Shown here: piece by piece, positions 25,749 through 35,141 of the stretch | Numbering within the stretch: position 1 is the stretch's first letter | Layout: the number at the start of each line of letters is the position of its first letter | DNA from: Bacillota bacterium | GTDB taxonomy: Bacteria > Bacillota > UBA4882 > UBA10575 | NCBI GenBank assembly: GCA_012727895.1 | Contig: JAAYGG010000015.1 | Span: 1 to 35,141, forward strand | Reading direction: 5' to 3' | DNA length: 35,141 nucleotides | The notes under the pieces: generated by a model | What the model was told of the DNA's origin: nothing | The model's input: the letters and a program-made list of their open reading frames with translations, nothing else | Database searches by the model: none | Made by a program: the position numbers and the translations under genes

Positions 25749-25874
25749 GCCAACGCCCGTGCTGCCGGCGGGCGGTAAAAAGCGGACAGCAGGAGATCAC
25801 CGGGTGATGTCGAAAAAAGTCAGCAGGAACATTTGTGCATGCCTGTTTGCACATGGGGAGAGAGGTGAGGGCTG

Positions 25875-26561
25875 TTGATTCAAGCCAGGCGGCTGACGAA
25901 AAAATATGACAACGGCGTGCTCGCCTTGGAGAATCTCTCGCTCCATATAAAAAAAGGAGAATTTGTCTTCCTGGTGGGCCCCAGCGGCGCCGGGAAAAGC
26001 ACCTTTCTGAACCTGGTCATCCGCAGGGAGACCCCGACGGACGGTTTTCTCTCGGTGGCCGGGAGAAACGTGGCGCTCCTGAAAAAACAGGAGATCCCCT
26101 TTTTCCGCCGGCGGATAGGCTATATTTTTCAGGATTATAAGTTGTTTCCCAATAAAACTGTGCGGGAAAATGTCTCCTTTGCCCTGGAAGTTATAGAGGT
26201 TGACCCGGGGGAGATCCGGAAACGGGTCAATTTTGTTCTGGACCTGGTGGGACTCATCCATAAAGCCGAGGTCTTCCCCTCCGAACTCTCCGGGGGGGAA
26301 CAGCAACGGGTTTCCCTGGCCCGGGCCATCGTTAACCGGCCGCTGCTGCTCTTGGCGGATGAGCCCACCGGGAACCTTGATCCGGATACTTCCTGGGAGA
26401 TTATGGAGCTTCTCCGGGAGATTAACCGGCGGGGCACAACCATTGTCATGGCCACCCATAACCGGGAGATTGTCAACCGCATGCAAAAAAGGGTGATTGC
26501 CCTGGAAAAGGGCCGGCTGGTCCGGGATGAGAGCAAAGGAGGCTATGCGGTTGAAGCTTAG
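25875..26561 (+). CDS. ftsE: Cell-division ABC ATPase FtsE
   Basis: 228 residues. ATPase of the FtsEX complex, which gates cell-wall hydrolases during division or sporulation. Walker A GPSGAGKST (Lys41), Q-loop FQDYKLFP, signature LSGGEQQRVSLARA, Walker B LLLADEPTGNLD and switch ATHN are complete. It is distinguished from other ABC ATPases by its pairing with FtsX. Start is TTG 25875 after GAGGTGAGG. It overlaps ftsX by 17 bases. The 126-base gap upstream after the leuD terminator must hold its promoter, but I see no good match. Confidence 0.93.
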   Translation: MIQARRLTKKYDNGVLALENLSLHIKKGEFVFLVGPSGAGKSTFLNLVIRRETPTDGFLSVAGRNVALLKKQEIPFFRRRIGYIFQDYKLFPNKTVRENVSFALEVIEVDPGEIRKRVNFVLDLVGLIHKAEVFPSELSGGEQQRVSLARAIVNRPLLLLADEPTGNLDPDTSWEIMELLREINRRGTTIVMATHNREIVNRMQKRVIALEKGRLVRDESKGGYAVEA

Positions 26562-27423
26562 GACTTTCAGGTATTTCTTCCGCGAAGCCTGGCGCGGGCT
26601 TGTCCGGAACCGGTTGATGTCATTGACGGCCATGGGAACTATTGCCATCGCCCTGGTTTTGCTTGGCGTCTTCTCCTTGATCACCACCAATCTCCAGTAT
26701 TTCGGTAATCTTGCCCTGGGCAGGATAGAAATACGGGCTTTTTTAAGTGAGAGCGCCCGCAATCATGAGTTACTGAAAGCAGAAATTCAAGCAATCCCCG
26801 GGGTGCAGAGGGTGGAATTCGTCTCGAAAGAGGAAGGCGCCCGTTGGCTCGAGAAGGCCCTGGGCAATAAGGGGTTGTTTCTTGACGGCGAGAACCCGCT
26901 GCCAAACAGTTTCAATATCCACCCGGCCCGGGGCGCGGATGTAGAGAAAATCGCCGGGCAGGTCCGGAGGGTGGCCGGGGTTGACGAAGTCGTTTATGGC
27001 CGGGATTTTGTCCGGCTTTTGCATCTTGCCGTCCGCCTCATCTGGGTACTGGGCTTTGGCCTCCTGTTCCTGGTTATGCTGGCCGTCCTTTATATTGTCG
27101 TCAATACCATCCAGATGACGGTATACGCCCGGCGGAAAGAGATTGAAATCATGAAACTGGTGGGGGCCACCGACTGGTTTATCCGCTGGCCTTTTATGCT
27201 GGAAGGCATTATCCTGGGGATTGGCGGCGCGCTGATTGCAGTGGTCATTGTTCTTGAGGCCTATGCCTTTCTCAGTAACCGGCTGGGACAGGTATCAACG
27301 GTTCTTTCCCTGTTGACCAGGGCGGAGATCACCCCTTATGTTATCGGCGGGTTCTTCGGGGTCGGGGTCCTCTTCGGGGCGCTGGGGAGCCTCCTTTCCG
27401 TCAAGAGGTATCTTGGGATTTGA
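26545..27423 (+). CDS. ftsX: Cell-division permease FtsX
   Basis: 292 residues. One N-terminal membrane helix (SLTAMGTIAIALVLLGVFSL), a large outside domain from about 50 to 150 (EIRAFLSESARNHELL...GVQRVEFVSKEE...), and three C-terminal helices, with the cytoplasmic coupling segment YARRKEIEIMKLVGATDWFIRWPFMLEG typical of FtsX. The outside domain binds the hydrolase or its adaptor. ATG 26545 has AAAGGAGG upstream; the frame extends to 26497 inside ftsE without a ribosome site. No M23 hydrolase gene follows; instead an S41 protease gene starts 117 bases downstream. Confidence 0.93.
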   Translation: MRLKLRTFRYFFREAWRGLVRNRLMSLTAMGTIAIALVLLGVFSLITTNLQYFGNLALGRIEIRAFLSESARNHELLKAEIQAIPGVQRVEFVSKEEGARWLEKALGNKGLFLDGENPLPNSFNIHPARGADVEKIAGQVRRVAGVDEVVYGRDFVRLLHLAVRLIWVLGFGLLFLVMLAVLYIVVNTIQMTVYARRKEIEIMKLVGATDWFIRWPFMLEGIILGIGGALIAVVIVLEAYAFLSNRLGQVSTVLSLLTRAEITPYVIGGFFGVGVLFGALGSLLSVKRYLGI

Positions 27424-27540
27424 TGCGGGGAGGCAGCAAGGCCTCACCGGTCTTTGCCCGGAGATGGATGGCATATACCGGGCGACTGCCACATATCTAA
27501 GTATAAAAGTAAATGGGGTTAAGCTTGGAGGCGTGCCTGT

Positions 27541-28845
27541 ATGGATCAGATAGAGGGAACCGGTAACCGGGTCAAGTTAATCAGAAGGATTGGTATTTTC
27601 CTTATTTTTCTGGTCTTTTTGGGGCTGGGCAGGGCAATCGCGCGGGGGAAATACCACGACCTCGGCCTGGCCCTTTATGTGATCCCGGTGGTCCGGTATT
27701 ATTATATTGAGCCGGTTCCTTTCCCCCGGTTGCTCGGCAGCTATATCCGGAGCGGCAGTATCCGGGGGATGCTGGCGAGTTTGGGCGATCCCTATACCCG
27801 TTACCTCAATAAAGACGAGTATAATGAGTTAAAGACGCAAACGGAAGGGACTTACGGGGGGGTCGGTTTTTACACCTACTTCAAGGATGACCAAATAACG
27901 ATCATGAGGCCGATTAAAAACACCCCGGCCGAAAGAGCGGGGTTGCGGGCCGGGGACCGGATCCTGGCCATTAACGGGGAATCCACCGCGGGGATGGCCT
28001 TGGAGGTGGCGGTGGCAAAGATCAAGGGGCCGCCCGGGACAAAGGTCACTCTCACCATAGAGCGGGGCGAAAGCGAAAGGCGCCGGAAGGAGACGGTCGA
28101 ATTGACCCGGGCTTTGATTCTCATTCCCTCCGTGGAGTGGCAGGTGGAAGAGGACCCGGTGGCCGGCAGGATCGGCCGGGTGAATATCCTCCAGTTCAAC
28201 GAGAAAACCCCGGAGGATCTCCGGAAAGCCCTGGATTCGTTAGCCGGGGAAGAGGTTTCCGGGCTGCTCTTGGACCTGCGTTATAACCCCGGCGGGCTTC
28301 TCACCGCGGCGGTGGAGACCGCCGGCTGCTTTACCGGGGAAAAACCGGTGGTCCATGTCACCCAGCGCGGGAAAAAGGTGAAGACCTATTCCGGCCCCTC
28401 CGGGAAAAGGTGGGAACTGCCGCTGGTCGTCATGGTCAACGAGTGGAGTGCCAGCGGCGCTGAGATTTTAGCCGGGGCCCTTAAAGATTATGAGATCGGG
28501 ACCCTGGTGGGCAGGAGAACCTTTGGTAAAGGCGTTGTTCAGGATGTCATTCCCCTGGCCAACGGGGGAGCGGTGACTCTGACCGTGGCCGGTTATTTAA
28601 CAGCCGGGGGCCATTCCATTCACGGGACAGGGATTGAGCCCAATGTTATCCCGGAGATTGATGAAAATTTGCAAAAGGCGGTTGAAGGAGGAGACATTGA
28701 GGCCCTGGAAAAAGCGGACGCGAGAACAGAAGAAAAGGCCAGAGAGGTCTTGAGGGAGAAGATCCTCCAGGCCCGGCGGGCGAAAAGGGCAGCATGGCGG
28801 GGGGAAGAAACAGCAGGATGGTGCCGGGAAAAGGCAGCGGCATAG
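27541..28845 (+). CDS. ctpA: S41 carboxy-terminal processing protease
   Basis: 434 residues. N-terminal anchor (IGIFLIFLVFLGLG, residues 18-31), a PDZ domain (GGVGFYTYFKDDQITIMRP...AGLRAGDRILAINGES) and the protease domain. Catalytic Ser305 in NEWSASGAEI, Lys330 in RTFGKGVVQ and Gln334 are spaced exactly as in Prc and CtpB. The motif has Gly-Ala where Ala-Ser is usual after the serine, a mild change. It acts outside the cytoplasmic membrane on substrate C-termini, such as envelope proteins or sporulation factors. The C-terminus is highly charged (EEKAREVLREKILQARRAKR). ATG 27541 has GGAGG nine bases upstream. It overlaps the next gene by 52 bases. Confidence 0.93.
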   Translation: MDQIEGTGNRVKLIRRIGIFLIFLVFLGLGRAIARGKYHDLGLALYVIPVVRYYYIEPVPFPRLLGSYIRSGSIRGMLASLGDPYTRYLNKDEYNELKTQTEGTYGGVGFYTYFKDDQITIMRPIKNTPAERAGLRAGDRILAINGESTAGMALEVAVAKIKGPPGTKVTLTIERGESERRRKETVELTRALILIPSVEWQVEEDPVAGRIGRVNILQFNEKTPEDLRKALDSLAGEEVSGLLLDLRYNPGGLLTAAVETAGCFTGEKPVVHVTQRGKKVKTYSGPSGKRWELPLVVMVNEWSASGAEILAGALKDYEIGTLVGRRTFGKGVVQDVIPLANGGAVTLTVAGYLTAGGHSIHGTGIEPNVIPEIDENLQKAVEGGDIEALEKADARTEEKAREVLREKILQARRAKRAAWRGEETAGWCREKAAA

Positions 28846-29822
28846 ATTATATCCTGGGCTATCTCCGGGGGACCGGGTTAAAGCCGGGAAACCGGGCACA
28901 CGCGGCCGGAAGGCGGGAGAGAGTCCGGGATTTTTTGCTCTTTCTCAACCTCGCCCTGCTACTCATCGTTGGTTTTGCCCCCGTAAGCCCGCTTCCGGCG
29001 AACCCCGGTGCGGGCCAGGAAACCGCTTTTCCCGGGTATGCGGCTTTTGCCGCCTCGTGCCTCCTCCCAGGTGAGAAGGCGGGTTCCGGGCTTCTCTCTC
29101 TCACCCGCCTGTTGCCGGGAGACCGTCCTTTCTCCCGGCAGGAACTCCCCCCTTCCCTGCCGGTCAAACCCCGGGTGGCTTTGATCTTGGATGATGTCGG
29201 TTTTGTCCGGGATCCCGTGGAGGCGTTTTTTTCGATCGGGGCCCCCTTGACCTTTGCGGTATTGCCCTGGGGTGAATATTCCCAATACCATGCGGAAAAA
29301 GCAAAGAACCATGGTTTTGAGGTAATGCTGCACCTGCCTTTGGAGCCCCTGGATCCGGCGCACGCGCCTGGCCCGGGGACCCTCTTTGTGGATGCTTCCG
29401 CGGAAGAGAACCGGCAACGGCTGAGGGCTAATATCCGGAATATCCCCGGGGTTACCGGGGTCAATAACCATATGGGCTCCAAGGGGACCCAAGACCCGGC
29501 CTTGATGCGCCTGGTCATGGAGGAACTTAAGGCGCAAGGGCTTTTTTTTGTCGACAGTTTTACCATTGAAGGGTCGGTGGCGTTAGCGGCTGCCCGGGAA
29601 CTGGGTGTACCGGCGGCGCGGCGGGATTTTTTTCTGGACCATTACGGGACGGAAGATATCCCCCGGCAGTTGGAGAAGTTGTTAGAGGCCGCGCTGGAAG
29701 AGGGGAGCGCCATCGGGATTCTCCATCCCCGCCCGGGGGCGGCGGAAGCCCTTGCCGGCTTTCTCCCCCGTCTTCAGGCGGCCGGCGTAAGGATTGTCCC
29801 CGTTTCGGAACTGGTGAAGTAA
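28794..29822 (+). CDS. Divergent polysaccharide deacetylase family protein
   Basis: Up to 342 residues. A membrane anchor (FLLFLNLALLLIVGFAPV, residues 47-64) is followed by a low-complexity linker, then from about residue 125 the deacetylase-like domain: RVALILDDVG, FAVLPWGEYSQYHAEKA, EVMLHLPLEP, GVTGVNNHMGS and GLFFVDSFT. These are the motifs of the 'divergent polysaccharide deacetylase' family (PF04748), often found next to S41 proteases and ftsEX or M23 hydrolases; the substrate is unknown, presumably a cell-wall polysaccharide. The start is uncertain: ATG 28794 overlaps the protease gene by 52 bases; ATG 28818, after GGGGGGAAG, is as plausible. The gene ends in a strong terminator. Confidence 0.85.
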   Translation: MAGGRNSRMVPGKGSGIDYILGYLRGTGLKPGNRAHAAGRRERVRDFLLFLNLALLLIVGFAPVSPLPANPGAGQETAFPGYAAFAASCLLPGEKAGSGLLSLTRLLPGDRPFSRQELPPSLPVKPRVALILDDVGFVRDPVEAFFSIGAPLTFAVLPWGEYSQYHAEKAKNHGFEVMLHLPLEPLDPAHAPGPGTLFVDASAEENRQRLRANIRNIPGVTGVNNHMGSKGTQDPALMRLVMEELKAQGLFFVDSFTIEGSVALAAARELGVPAARRDFFLDHYGTEDIPRQLEKLLEAALEEGSAIGILHPRPGAAEALAGFLPRLQAAGVRIVPVSELVK

Positions 29823-29855
29823 AAAAACCGCCCGCGCAGGCCGGGCGGTTTTTTT
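29821..29855. terminator. Two-way terminator after the deacetylase gene
   Basis: CCGCCCG (29828-29834) and CGGGCGG (29842-29848) with a seven-base loop, flanked by seven A and seven T residues that extend the stem to 14 bp. The first A's overlap the gene's stop codon. Confidence 0.92.
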
Positions 29856-29905
29856 AAATCTCGGTTACCGGGAGAGGAATCAGGGGAGTTTTAGCGAATA
29901 TTAAT

Positions 29906-29919
29906 CGAATACATGTTCG
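29906..29919. promoter_or_regulatory. LexA (SOS) box upstream of uvrB
   Basis: CGAATACATGTTCG differs in one base from the Gram-positive LexA/DinR site CGAACnnnnGTTCG, and the palindrome extends to AATCGAA/TTCGATT. TTGAAA two bases later may be the -35 of a promoter with TATTAT or TATAAT near 29943-29951. This agrees with uvrBA being under SOS control in Bacillus. Confidence 0.8.
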
Positions 29920-29937
29920 ATTGAAAAATCCAAAATT

Positions 29938-30052
29938 ATTGGTATTATAATCATCGCACACGCGCGACGAAGAATACTGATAGTAGATTAACCTATGGTT
30001 CAGGATTGATATTATAACCATCGCGCGGTACATGCGACGAATACTGGGTAAC
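29938..30052 (+). repeat. Two diverged direct repeats with promoter-like cores
   Basis: ATTGGTATTATAATCATCGC (29938) and ATTGATATTATAACCATCGC (30005) match at 18 of 20 bases; each is followed by a GC-rich TCGC...GCGA inverted repeat, then GACGAA and AATACTG. The copies are 67 bases apart and fill the gap before the uvrB ribosome site. Each carries a TATAAT-like element. Confidence 0.8.
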
Positions 30053-30066
30053 AGGAGAGTAAGAAA

Positions 30067-32049
30067 ATGGCGGGATTTGAACTGATCGCCCCTTATGAGC
30101 CCAAAGGCGACCAGCCGGAAGCCATCGCCAATTTGGCCGCCGGGGTGGAGAAGGGCTTACGCCACCAGGTTTTACTGGGGGTGACCGGGTCGGGAAAGAC
30201 CTTTACCATGGCCGGGGTTATTGCCCGGGTGCAAAGGCCCACCCTGGTTATTGCCCACAACAAAACCCTGGCTGCGCAGTTATACAGCGAGTTTAAGGAG
30301 TTTTTCCCGAAAAACGCCGTCGAATATTTTGTCAGCTATTACGATTACTACCAGCCGGAGGCCTATATCCCCCAGACCGATACTTATATCGAAAAAGACG
30401 CCAGTATCAACGAGGAGATTGACCGGCTCCGGCACGCCGCCACCTCCGCCCTTTTCGAGCGGAGGGATGTGCTCATCGTGGCCAGCGTTTCTTGTATTTA
30501 CGGCCTGGGTTCGCCTGAGGATTATAAGGGGTTGACGATTGCCCTGCGTCGCGGGGAGTGGCAGGAAAGGGATAAATTCCTCCGGCGCCTGGTGGGGATC
30601 CAGTACTCCAGGAACGATCTGGGCTTCAGCCGCGGGACCTTCCGGGTGCGCGGGGATGTGGTGGAGATTATCCCGGCCTACGAAGAGAATGTGATCCGGG
30701 TCCAGTTTTTTGGGGACGAGGTTGAGCGGATCCTGGAGATTGACCCCCTCACCGGCGAACTGCTGGGAGAGAAAGAAGCGGTGACCATCTATCCGGCCAC
30801 CCACTATATCACCACCGAAGAGAAGATGAAACGGGCGATTGTCGCGATTGAAGAGGAGTTGGAGGAGCAACTGGCCCGGTTGCGGGCGGAAGACAAGCTC
30901 CTCGAAGCCCAGCGGCTGGAGCAGCGGACCCGTTTTGACCTGGAGATGCTCCGGGAGGTCGGGTACTGCCAGGGGATTGAAAACTACTCCCGGCATCTGA
31001 CCGGCCGCGGCCCGGGGGAGGCCCCGGCTACCCTCCTGGATTACTTCCCCGATGATTTTCTGGTCTTCATCGACGAATCTCATGTAACTATCCCGCAGTT
31101 ACGGGCGATGTACGCCGGGGACCGTTCCCGCAAGGAGACCCTGGTGCGTTACGGTTTCCGGCTCCCGTCGGCCCTGGACAACCGTCCCCTGCGTTTTGAC
31201 GAGTTTGAGAGGGCTGTCAACCAGGTAATATACGTTTCGGCCACCCCCGGACCTTATGAAATGGAACGCAAAGAGCAATTGGTGGAGCAGTTGATCCGCC
31301 CGACCGGGCTGGTTGACCCGGAGATTGAGGTCCGGCCGGTGGAGGGCCAGATCGATGACCTGATGGAGGAGATCCGGGTCCGGGTGGAGAGGAACGAACG
31401 GGTCCTGGTGACCACGTTGACCAAGAGGATGGCGGAAGACCTCACCGAGTACCTGGAAGAGGCCGGGTTTAGAGTCCGGTACCTCCATTCGGAGATCCAT
31501 ACCCTGGACCGGGTGGAGATCCTGCGCGATCTCCGGTTGGGGAAATTCGATGTCCTGGTTGGGATCAACCTGCTCCGGGAAGGGCTGGATCTGCCGGAAG
31601 TCACCCTGGTGGCGATTTTGGACGCGGATAAAGAAGGATTCCTCCGTTCCGAGACCACCCTCATCCAGATCACCGGCCGGGCCGCCCGGAATGTGGCGGG
31701 GAAAGTGATTATGTACGCCGACGAGATCACCGACTCAATGGCGCGGGCGATTAAAGAGACCAACCGGCGGCGGGAGAAGCAACTGGCCTATAATAAGGAA
31801 CACGGGATCACCCCGGCCACAGTGAAAAAGGCCGTCCGCGATCTAGTCAGGGCCGGTGCGGTTGCTGAAGAAAAGGTCCGCTACGAAGTGGAACGGGCGC
31901 GGGAAAAAGGCCTCACTCAAGAGGATATTGCCGCGACCGTCGCCCGCTTGGAGGAAGAGATGTTGCAAGCCGCCGCGAAACTGGAATTTGAAACCGCGGC
32001 CAAAATCCGGGATGAATTGCGGGAATGGCAGAAGCTACTGGAGGAATGA
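30067..32049 (+). CDS. uvrB: Excinuclease ABC subunit B
   Basis: 660 residues. Damage-verifying helicase-like subunit of nucleotide excision repair. Walker A is [10 protein letters not shown] (Lys44), the DNA-clamping hairpin is [21 protein letters not shown], motif II is FIDESH, and helicase motifs V-VI are [14 protein letters not shown] and [11 protein letters not shown]-terminal UVR segment ([23 protein letters not shown]) contacts UvrC. ATG 30067 follows CAGGAGAG. It lies two bases upstream of uvrA, forming the usual repair operon under the LexA box. uvrC is not in the window. Confidence 0.97.
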   Translation: MAGFELIAPYEPKGDQPEAIANLAAGVEKGLRHQVLLGVTGSGKTFTMAGVIARVQRPTLVIAHNKTLAAQLYSEFKEFFPKNAVEYFVSYYDYYQPEAYIPQTDTYIEKDASINEEIDRLRHAATSALFERRDVLIVASVSCIYGLGSPEDYKGLTIALRRGEWQERDKFLRRLVGIQYSRNDLGFSRGTFRVRGDVVEIIPAYEENVIRVQFFGDEVERILEIDPLTGELLGEKEAVTIYPATHYITTEEKMKRAIVAIEEELEEQLARLRAEDKLLEAQRLEQRTRFDLEMLREVGYCQGIENYSRHLTGRGPGEAPATLLDYFPDDFLVFIDESHVTIPQLRAMYAGDRSRKETLVRYGFRLPSALDNRPLRFDEFERAVNQVIYVSATPGPYEMERKEQLVEQLIRPTGLVDPEIEVRPVEGQIDDLMEEIRVRVERNERVLVTTLTKRMAEDLTEYLEEAGFRVRYLHSEIHTLDRVEILRDLRLGKFDVLVGINLLREGLDLPEVTLVAILDADKEGFLRSETTLIQITGRAARNVAGKVIMYADEITDSMARAIKETNRRREKQLAYNKEHGITPATVKKAVRDLVRAGAVAEEKVRYEVERAREKGLTQEDIAATVARLEEEMLQAAAKLEFETAAKIRDELREWQKLLEE

Positions 32050-32051
32050 GC

Positions 32052-34880
32052 ATGAGCAAAGAAAAGATTGTGGTCCGGGGCGCCCGGGTGCACAACTTGA
32101 AAAATATCACTGTGGAGATCCCCCGTGACCGCCTGGTGGTCTTTACCGGGCTATCCGGTTCCGGCAAATCTTCGCTGGCTTTTGATACTATTTACGCCGA
32201 GGGGCAGCGGCGGTACGTGGAATCCCTCTCCGCCTACGCCCGGCAGTTCCTGGGCCAGATGGACAAGCCGGATGTGGACAGTATCGAAGGGCTTTCCCCG
32301 GCCATCTCCATCGACCAGAAGACCACCTCGAACAACCCCCGCTCCACTGTGGGGACGGTAACGGAGATCTACGATTACCTGCGGCTGCTTTATGCCCGGG
32401 TCGGCCACCCCCACTGTCCCGATTGCGGCCTGGAGATTAAGCGCCAGACCGTAGAGCAGATTGTCGACCAGATCAACCAACTGCCGGAAGGAACAAGATT
32501 TTATATCCTGGCCCCGGTGGTCCGGGGGAGAAAGGGCGAATACGCCAAGGTCTTTTCCGATCTGAAGAAGGAAGGGTTTGTCCGGGTCCGGGTGGACGGG
32601 GAGATCCGGGAGCTTGAAGAGGAGATCCGGCTGGAAAAGTATAAGCAGCACTGGATCGAGGCGGTGGTCGACCGGCTGGTTGCCCGCCCGGGGAACGAAT
32701 CCCGCTTGGCGGATTCGGTCGAGACCGCGCTGAGGCTGGCCAAGGGCCTGGTGATCGTCGCCCCGCTTTCCGGGGAAGAGCAGTTGTACAGTGAGAATTA
32801 CGCCTGCCCCAACTGCGGGTTCAGTGTGGAAGAAATGACCCCGCGGATGTTCTCGTTCAACTCCCCCTACGGCGCCTGCCCGGAATGTGACGGCCTGGGG
32901 ACAAAGATGGAGATTGATCCGGAAAAGGTCCTGGATTTCAGTAAATCCCTTCAGGACGGCGCGGTCCTTGCCTGGAGCGCCTACCGGGATTCCTGGTCCC
33001 TCCAGTATTTAACGAGCGTAGGCAAGCATTACGGGCTTGACCCGGCGACGCCTTTGCGGGAGGCAACCCCCGAACAGATCGACGTGATCCTCTACGGGAC
33101 GCGGGGGGAGAAGGTTCCCGTTGTTTACCGGGGAAAGGACGGAAGGGAATGGCGGCATGAGGTCCGCTTTGAGGGGATTGTCAATAATCTGACCCGCCGC
33201 TACCGGGAGACCCATTCGGAGGGTATGCGCCAGGAGATCCAGGAGAAATACATGACGTTCCGGCCTTGCCACACCTGCCGGGGGTCCCGTCTTCGCCGGG
33301 AGAGCCTGGCAGTGACGGTAAACGGGAAAAACATCAGCGAGTTGACGGCCCTTTCCGTCTCCGCGCTCCGCAAGTTCCTGCGGGAATTGGACCTCAGCCA
33401 GAAGGAACAGTTGATTGCCGAGCGGTTGTTGAAGGAGATCGACCTCCGCCTGGGTTTCCTGGAGAATGTGGGTTTGGAGTACCTGACTTTGGACCGGGTC
33501 TCCGGGACGCTTTCCGGGGGCGAGGCCCAGCGGATTCGCCTGGCCACCCAGGTGGGCTCCGGCCTGGTCGGGGTCTTGTATATTTTGGACGAGCCCAGTA
33601 TCGGCCTGCACCAGCGGGATAACCGCCGCCTGATCGATACCTTGAAAGGCCTGCGCGACCTGGGGAATACCCTGATTGTGGTGGAACATGACGAGGAGAT
33701 GATCCGGGAAGCCGATTATATCATCGATATCGGGCCGGGCGCCGGGAGCCACGGCGGCGAGATCGTGGCCGCCGGGGACCTGAAAACGATTATGGAGAGT
33801 CCGGCTTCCTTGACCGGCCAGTACCTCTCCGGGAAACGCCGGATTCCCGTGCCCGCCGGGCGGCGGAAGGGGAACGGCGCCTGGCTGGAGGTAAAAGGGG
33901 CCCGGGAGCATAACCTGAAAGGGATTGATGTCCGGTTTCCCCTGGGCTGCTTTATCTGCGTCACCGGGGTCTCCGGCTCCGGCAAGAGCACACTGGTGAA
34001 TGAGATCCTCTACCCGGCGCTGGCCGCGAAGTTAAACCGGGCGACCACCCTTACCCCCGGCGCCCATACCGGGGTGGAAGGCCTGGAACACCTCGACAAA
34101 GTAATTTGTATCGACCAATCGCCGATCGGGCGGACGCCCCGTTCCAATCCAGCCACCTATACCGGGGTTTTCGATGATATCCGGGCGGTTTTTGCCGAGA
34201 CCACCGAGGCCAAAATGCGGGGGTACAAGCCGGGGCGGTTTTCCTTTAATGTTAAAGGCGGGCGTTGTGAAGCCTGTCAGGGTGACGGGATTATTAAGAT
34301 TGAAATGCACTTTCTCCCGGATATTTATGTCCCCTGTGAGGTATGTAACGGCAAACGGTATAACCGGGAGACCTTGGAGGTTAAGTACAGGGGGAAGACC
34401 ATCGCCGATATCTTGGAGATGCGGGCGGAAGAGGCCCTGGAATTTTTCCAGAACCACCCCAGGATCAAGCGGCGTCTCGAGACCATCTGTGATGTGGGCC
34501 TTGACTATATCAGGCTTGGGCAACCCGCCCCCACCCTCTCCGGCGGCGAAGCCCAACGGGTCAAATTAGCCACGGAACTCTCGAAACGCAGTACCGGCCG
34601 GACCTTTTATATCCTGGACGAACCCACGACCGGCCTGCATTTTGCCGATGTCCAGAAGCTCCTGGAAGTCCTGGAACGGCTGGTGGAGGCGGGCAACACC
34701 GTCCTGGTGATCGAGCACAACCTGGATGTGATTAAAACCGCCGACTACATTATCGACCTGGGGCCGGAAGGCGGCGATGCCGGCGGCCGGGTGGTTGCCA
34801 CCGGGACCCCGGAGGAGGTGGCCGCCCACCCCACTTCGTACACAGGGGCGTTCCTGCGCAAGATTTTGCCTGCGCATTAA
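32052..34880 (+). CDS. uvrA: Excinuclease ABC subunit A
   Basis: 942 residues, full length. Two ABC modules: Walker [14 protein letters not shown] near the start and [13 protein letters not shown] in the second half, with signatures [13 protein letters not shown] and [13 protein letters not shown]. Zinc-binding cysteine pairs are present at CPDCG, CPNCG...CPECDG, CHTCRG and CEACQGDG...CEVCNG. It scans DNA for lesions as a dimer and loads UvrB. ATG 32052 lies seven bases after GGAGG; ATG 32046 would overlap the uvrB stop and sits too close to the ribosome site. A terminator follows about 95 bases later. Confidence 0.97.
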   Translation: MSKEKIVVRGARVHNLKNITVEIPRDRLVVFTGLSGSGKSSLAFDTIYAEGQRRYVESLSAYARQFLGQMDKPDVDSIEGLSPAISIDQKTTSNNPRSTVGTVTEIYDYLRLLYARVGHPHCPDCGLEIKRQTVEQIVDQINQLPEGTRFYILAPVVRGRKGEYAKVFSDLKKEGFVRVRVDGEIRELEEEIRLEKYKQHWIEAVVDRLVARPGNESRLADSVETALRLAKGLVIVAPLSGEEQLYSENYACPNCGFSVEEMTPRMFSFNSPYGACPECDGLGTKMEIDPEKVLDFSKSLQDGAVLAWSAYRDSWSLQYLTSVGKHYGLDPATPLREATPEQIDVILYGTRGEKVPVVYRGKDGREWRHEVRFEGIVNNLTRRYRETHSEGMRQEIQEKYMTFRPCHTCRGSRLRRESLAVTVNGKNISELTALSVSALRKFLRELDLSQKEQLIAERLLKEIDLRLGFLENVGLEYLTLDRVSGTLSGGEAQRIRLATQVGSGLVGVLYILDEPSIGLHQRDNRRLIDTLKGLRDLGNTLIVVEHDEEMIREADYIIDIGPGAGSHGGEIVAAGDLKTIMESPASLTGQYLSGKRRIPVPAGRRKGNGAWLEVKGAREHNLKGIDVRFPLGCFICVTGVSGSGKSTLVNEILYPALAAKLNRATTLTPGAHTGVEGLEHLDKVICIDQSPIGRTPRSNPATYTGVFDDIRAVFAETTEAKMRGYKPGRFSFNVKGGRCEACQGDGIIKIEMHFLPDIYVPCEVCNGKRYNRETLEVKYRGKTIADILEMRAEEALEFFQNHPRIKRRLETICDVGLDYIRLGQPAPTLSGGEAQRVKLATELSKRSTGRTFYILDEPTTGLHFADVQKLLEVLERLVEAGNTVLVIEHNLDVIKTADYIIDLGPEGGDAGGRVVATGTPEEVAAHPTSYTGAFLRKILPAH

Positions 34881-34974
34881 CTGAGAGTTGCCTGCCTTCA
34901 ATTAACTTGCCCTGGATTAAACCGGTTATTTATTCAACGGATGAACGAAATTTCAAATACCGGGCCCGGTAATT

Positions 34975-35013
34975 AAGAGGGGCGGTTACGTACGCACGTA
35001 ACCGCCCCTCTTT
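34975..35013. terminator. Strong hairpin terminator of uvrBA
   Basis: Perfect 15-bp stem (34977-34991 with 34996-35010), loop ACGC, extended by A-T pairs, followed by TTTACCTTT. It reads CTTAAT on the minus strand, so it favours the plus strand. A 12-bp palindrome ACCGGGCCCGGT (34959-34970) precedes it. No gene is supported from 34881 to here. Confidence 0.85.
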
Positions 35014-35097
35014 ACCTTTCCCAGCTTGCCGTTTGTTGAGTATTTGTTTAGAGTTGTTTTTTTATAATAGTCGGTAATAAACTTAAGGAGGTATCAA

Positions 35098-35141
35098 TTG
35101 AAATGGTGCGGCGAAAGCTCTTTTTTACCCGGGCAAGCAGG
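35098..35141 (+). CDS. Start of a gene cut by the window end
   Basis: AAGGAGG at 35085-35091 is followed by TTG 35098 (reading MKWCGESSFLPG...) at good spacing and by ATG 35103 (reading MVRRKLFFTRAS...) at longer spacing in another frame. TATAAT at 35063-35068 may be its -10. Fewer than 15 codons are visible and the product cannot be named. Confidence 0.5.
   Translation, partial: MKWCGESSFLPGQA

Noticed and set aside
34959-34970. 12-bp palindrome ACCGGGCCCGGT as a regulatory site
   Set aside because: It sits after uvrA, between the stop and the terminator, with no gene start beside it; GC-rich palindromes of this size arise by chance in this base composition.

Overview
The window reads as a chromosomal segment of a moderately GC-rich Bacillota (Firmicutes) genome. 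The signs are strong AAGGAGG-type ribosome sites, frequent GTG and TTG starts, DegV, DUF1540 and DUF2007 proteins, clostridial-style arg, leu and ilv genes, and a Gram-positive-type LexA box. One gene encodes an exported protein with a beta-rich body ending in Phe, which looks like an outer-membrane beta-barrel. The cell may therefore be a two-membrane (diderm) Firmicute, for example of the Limnochordia/Hydrogenispora kind. That placement is an inference and was not tested by any search.

Layout. 1-1320: a stand-alone CheY, a small YdcZ-type membrane protein on the minus strand, and a DUF1540 protein. 1411-7990: amino-acid biosynthesis, with ilvD plus a DUF2007 partner, then argC-argJ-argB-argD from a good promoter (acetylated-intermediate route to ornithine, recycling ArgJ, probably arginine-inhibited ArgB). 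8002-11432: envelope and accessory genes, namely the candidate beta-barrel (minus), a GH12 glucanase lipoprotein whose start is disturbed, an unknown exported protein and a NUDIX hydrolase. 11562-14660 (minus): a protein-kinase-fold protein, a TPR lipoprotein and a cyclic-2,3-diphosphoglycerate-synthetase-type GTPase, the last behind a strongly foldable leader. 14988-19780: hemicellulose use, with intracellular GH51 and GH43 enzymes and an exported GH43-CBM6 enzyme, preceded by an AraR-like operator. 19851-21845: an orphan Dam-type adenine methylase, an exported DUF4476 protein and an FKBP isomerase. 21865-22772 (minus): the collapsed remains of a phytoene-desaturase-like gene. 22997-25688: degV, then leuC-leuD. 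25875-29822: ftsE-ftsX, an S41 protease and a divergent polysaccharide deacetylase, a cell-division and envelope group. 30067-34880: uvrB-uvrA under a LexA box. The window ends just inside another gene.

The most interesting signals lie outside ordinary genes: a possible AraR site and a 15-bp intercistronic hairpin in the arabinan cluster; a duplicated promoter-like repeat between the LexA box and uvrB; an anomalous spacer between argJ and argB; a promoter and leader sequence shared by argC and leuC; repeats at the GH12 start that look like a one-base frameshift; a nested inverted repeat ahead of the diphosphoglycerate-synthetase-like gene; and the candidate outer-membrane protein. I saw no CRISPR array, rRNA, tRNA, insertion sequence or prophage.
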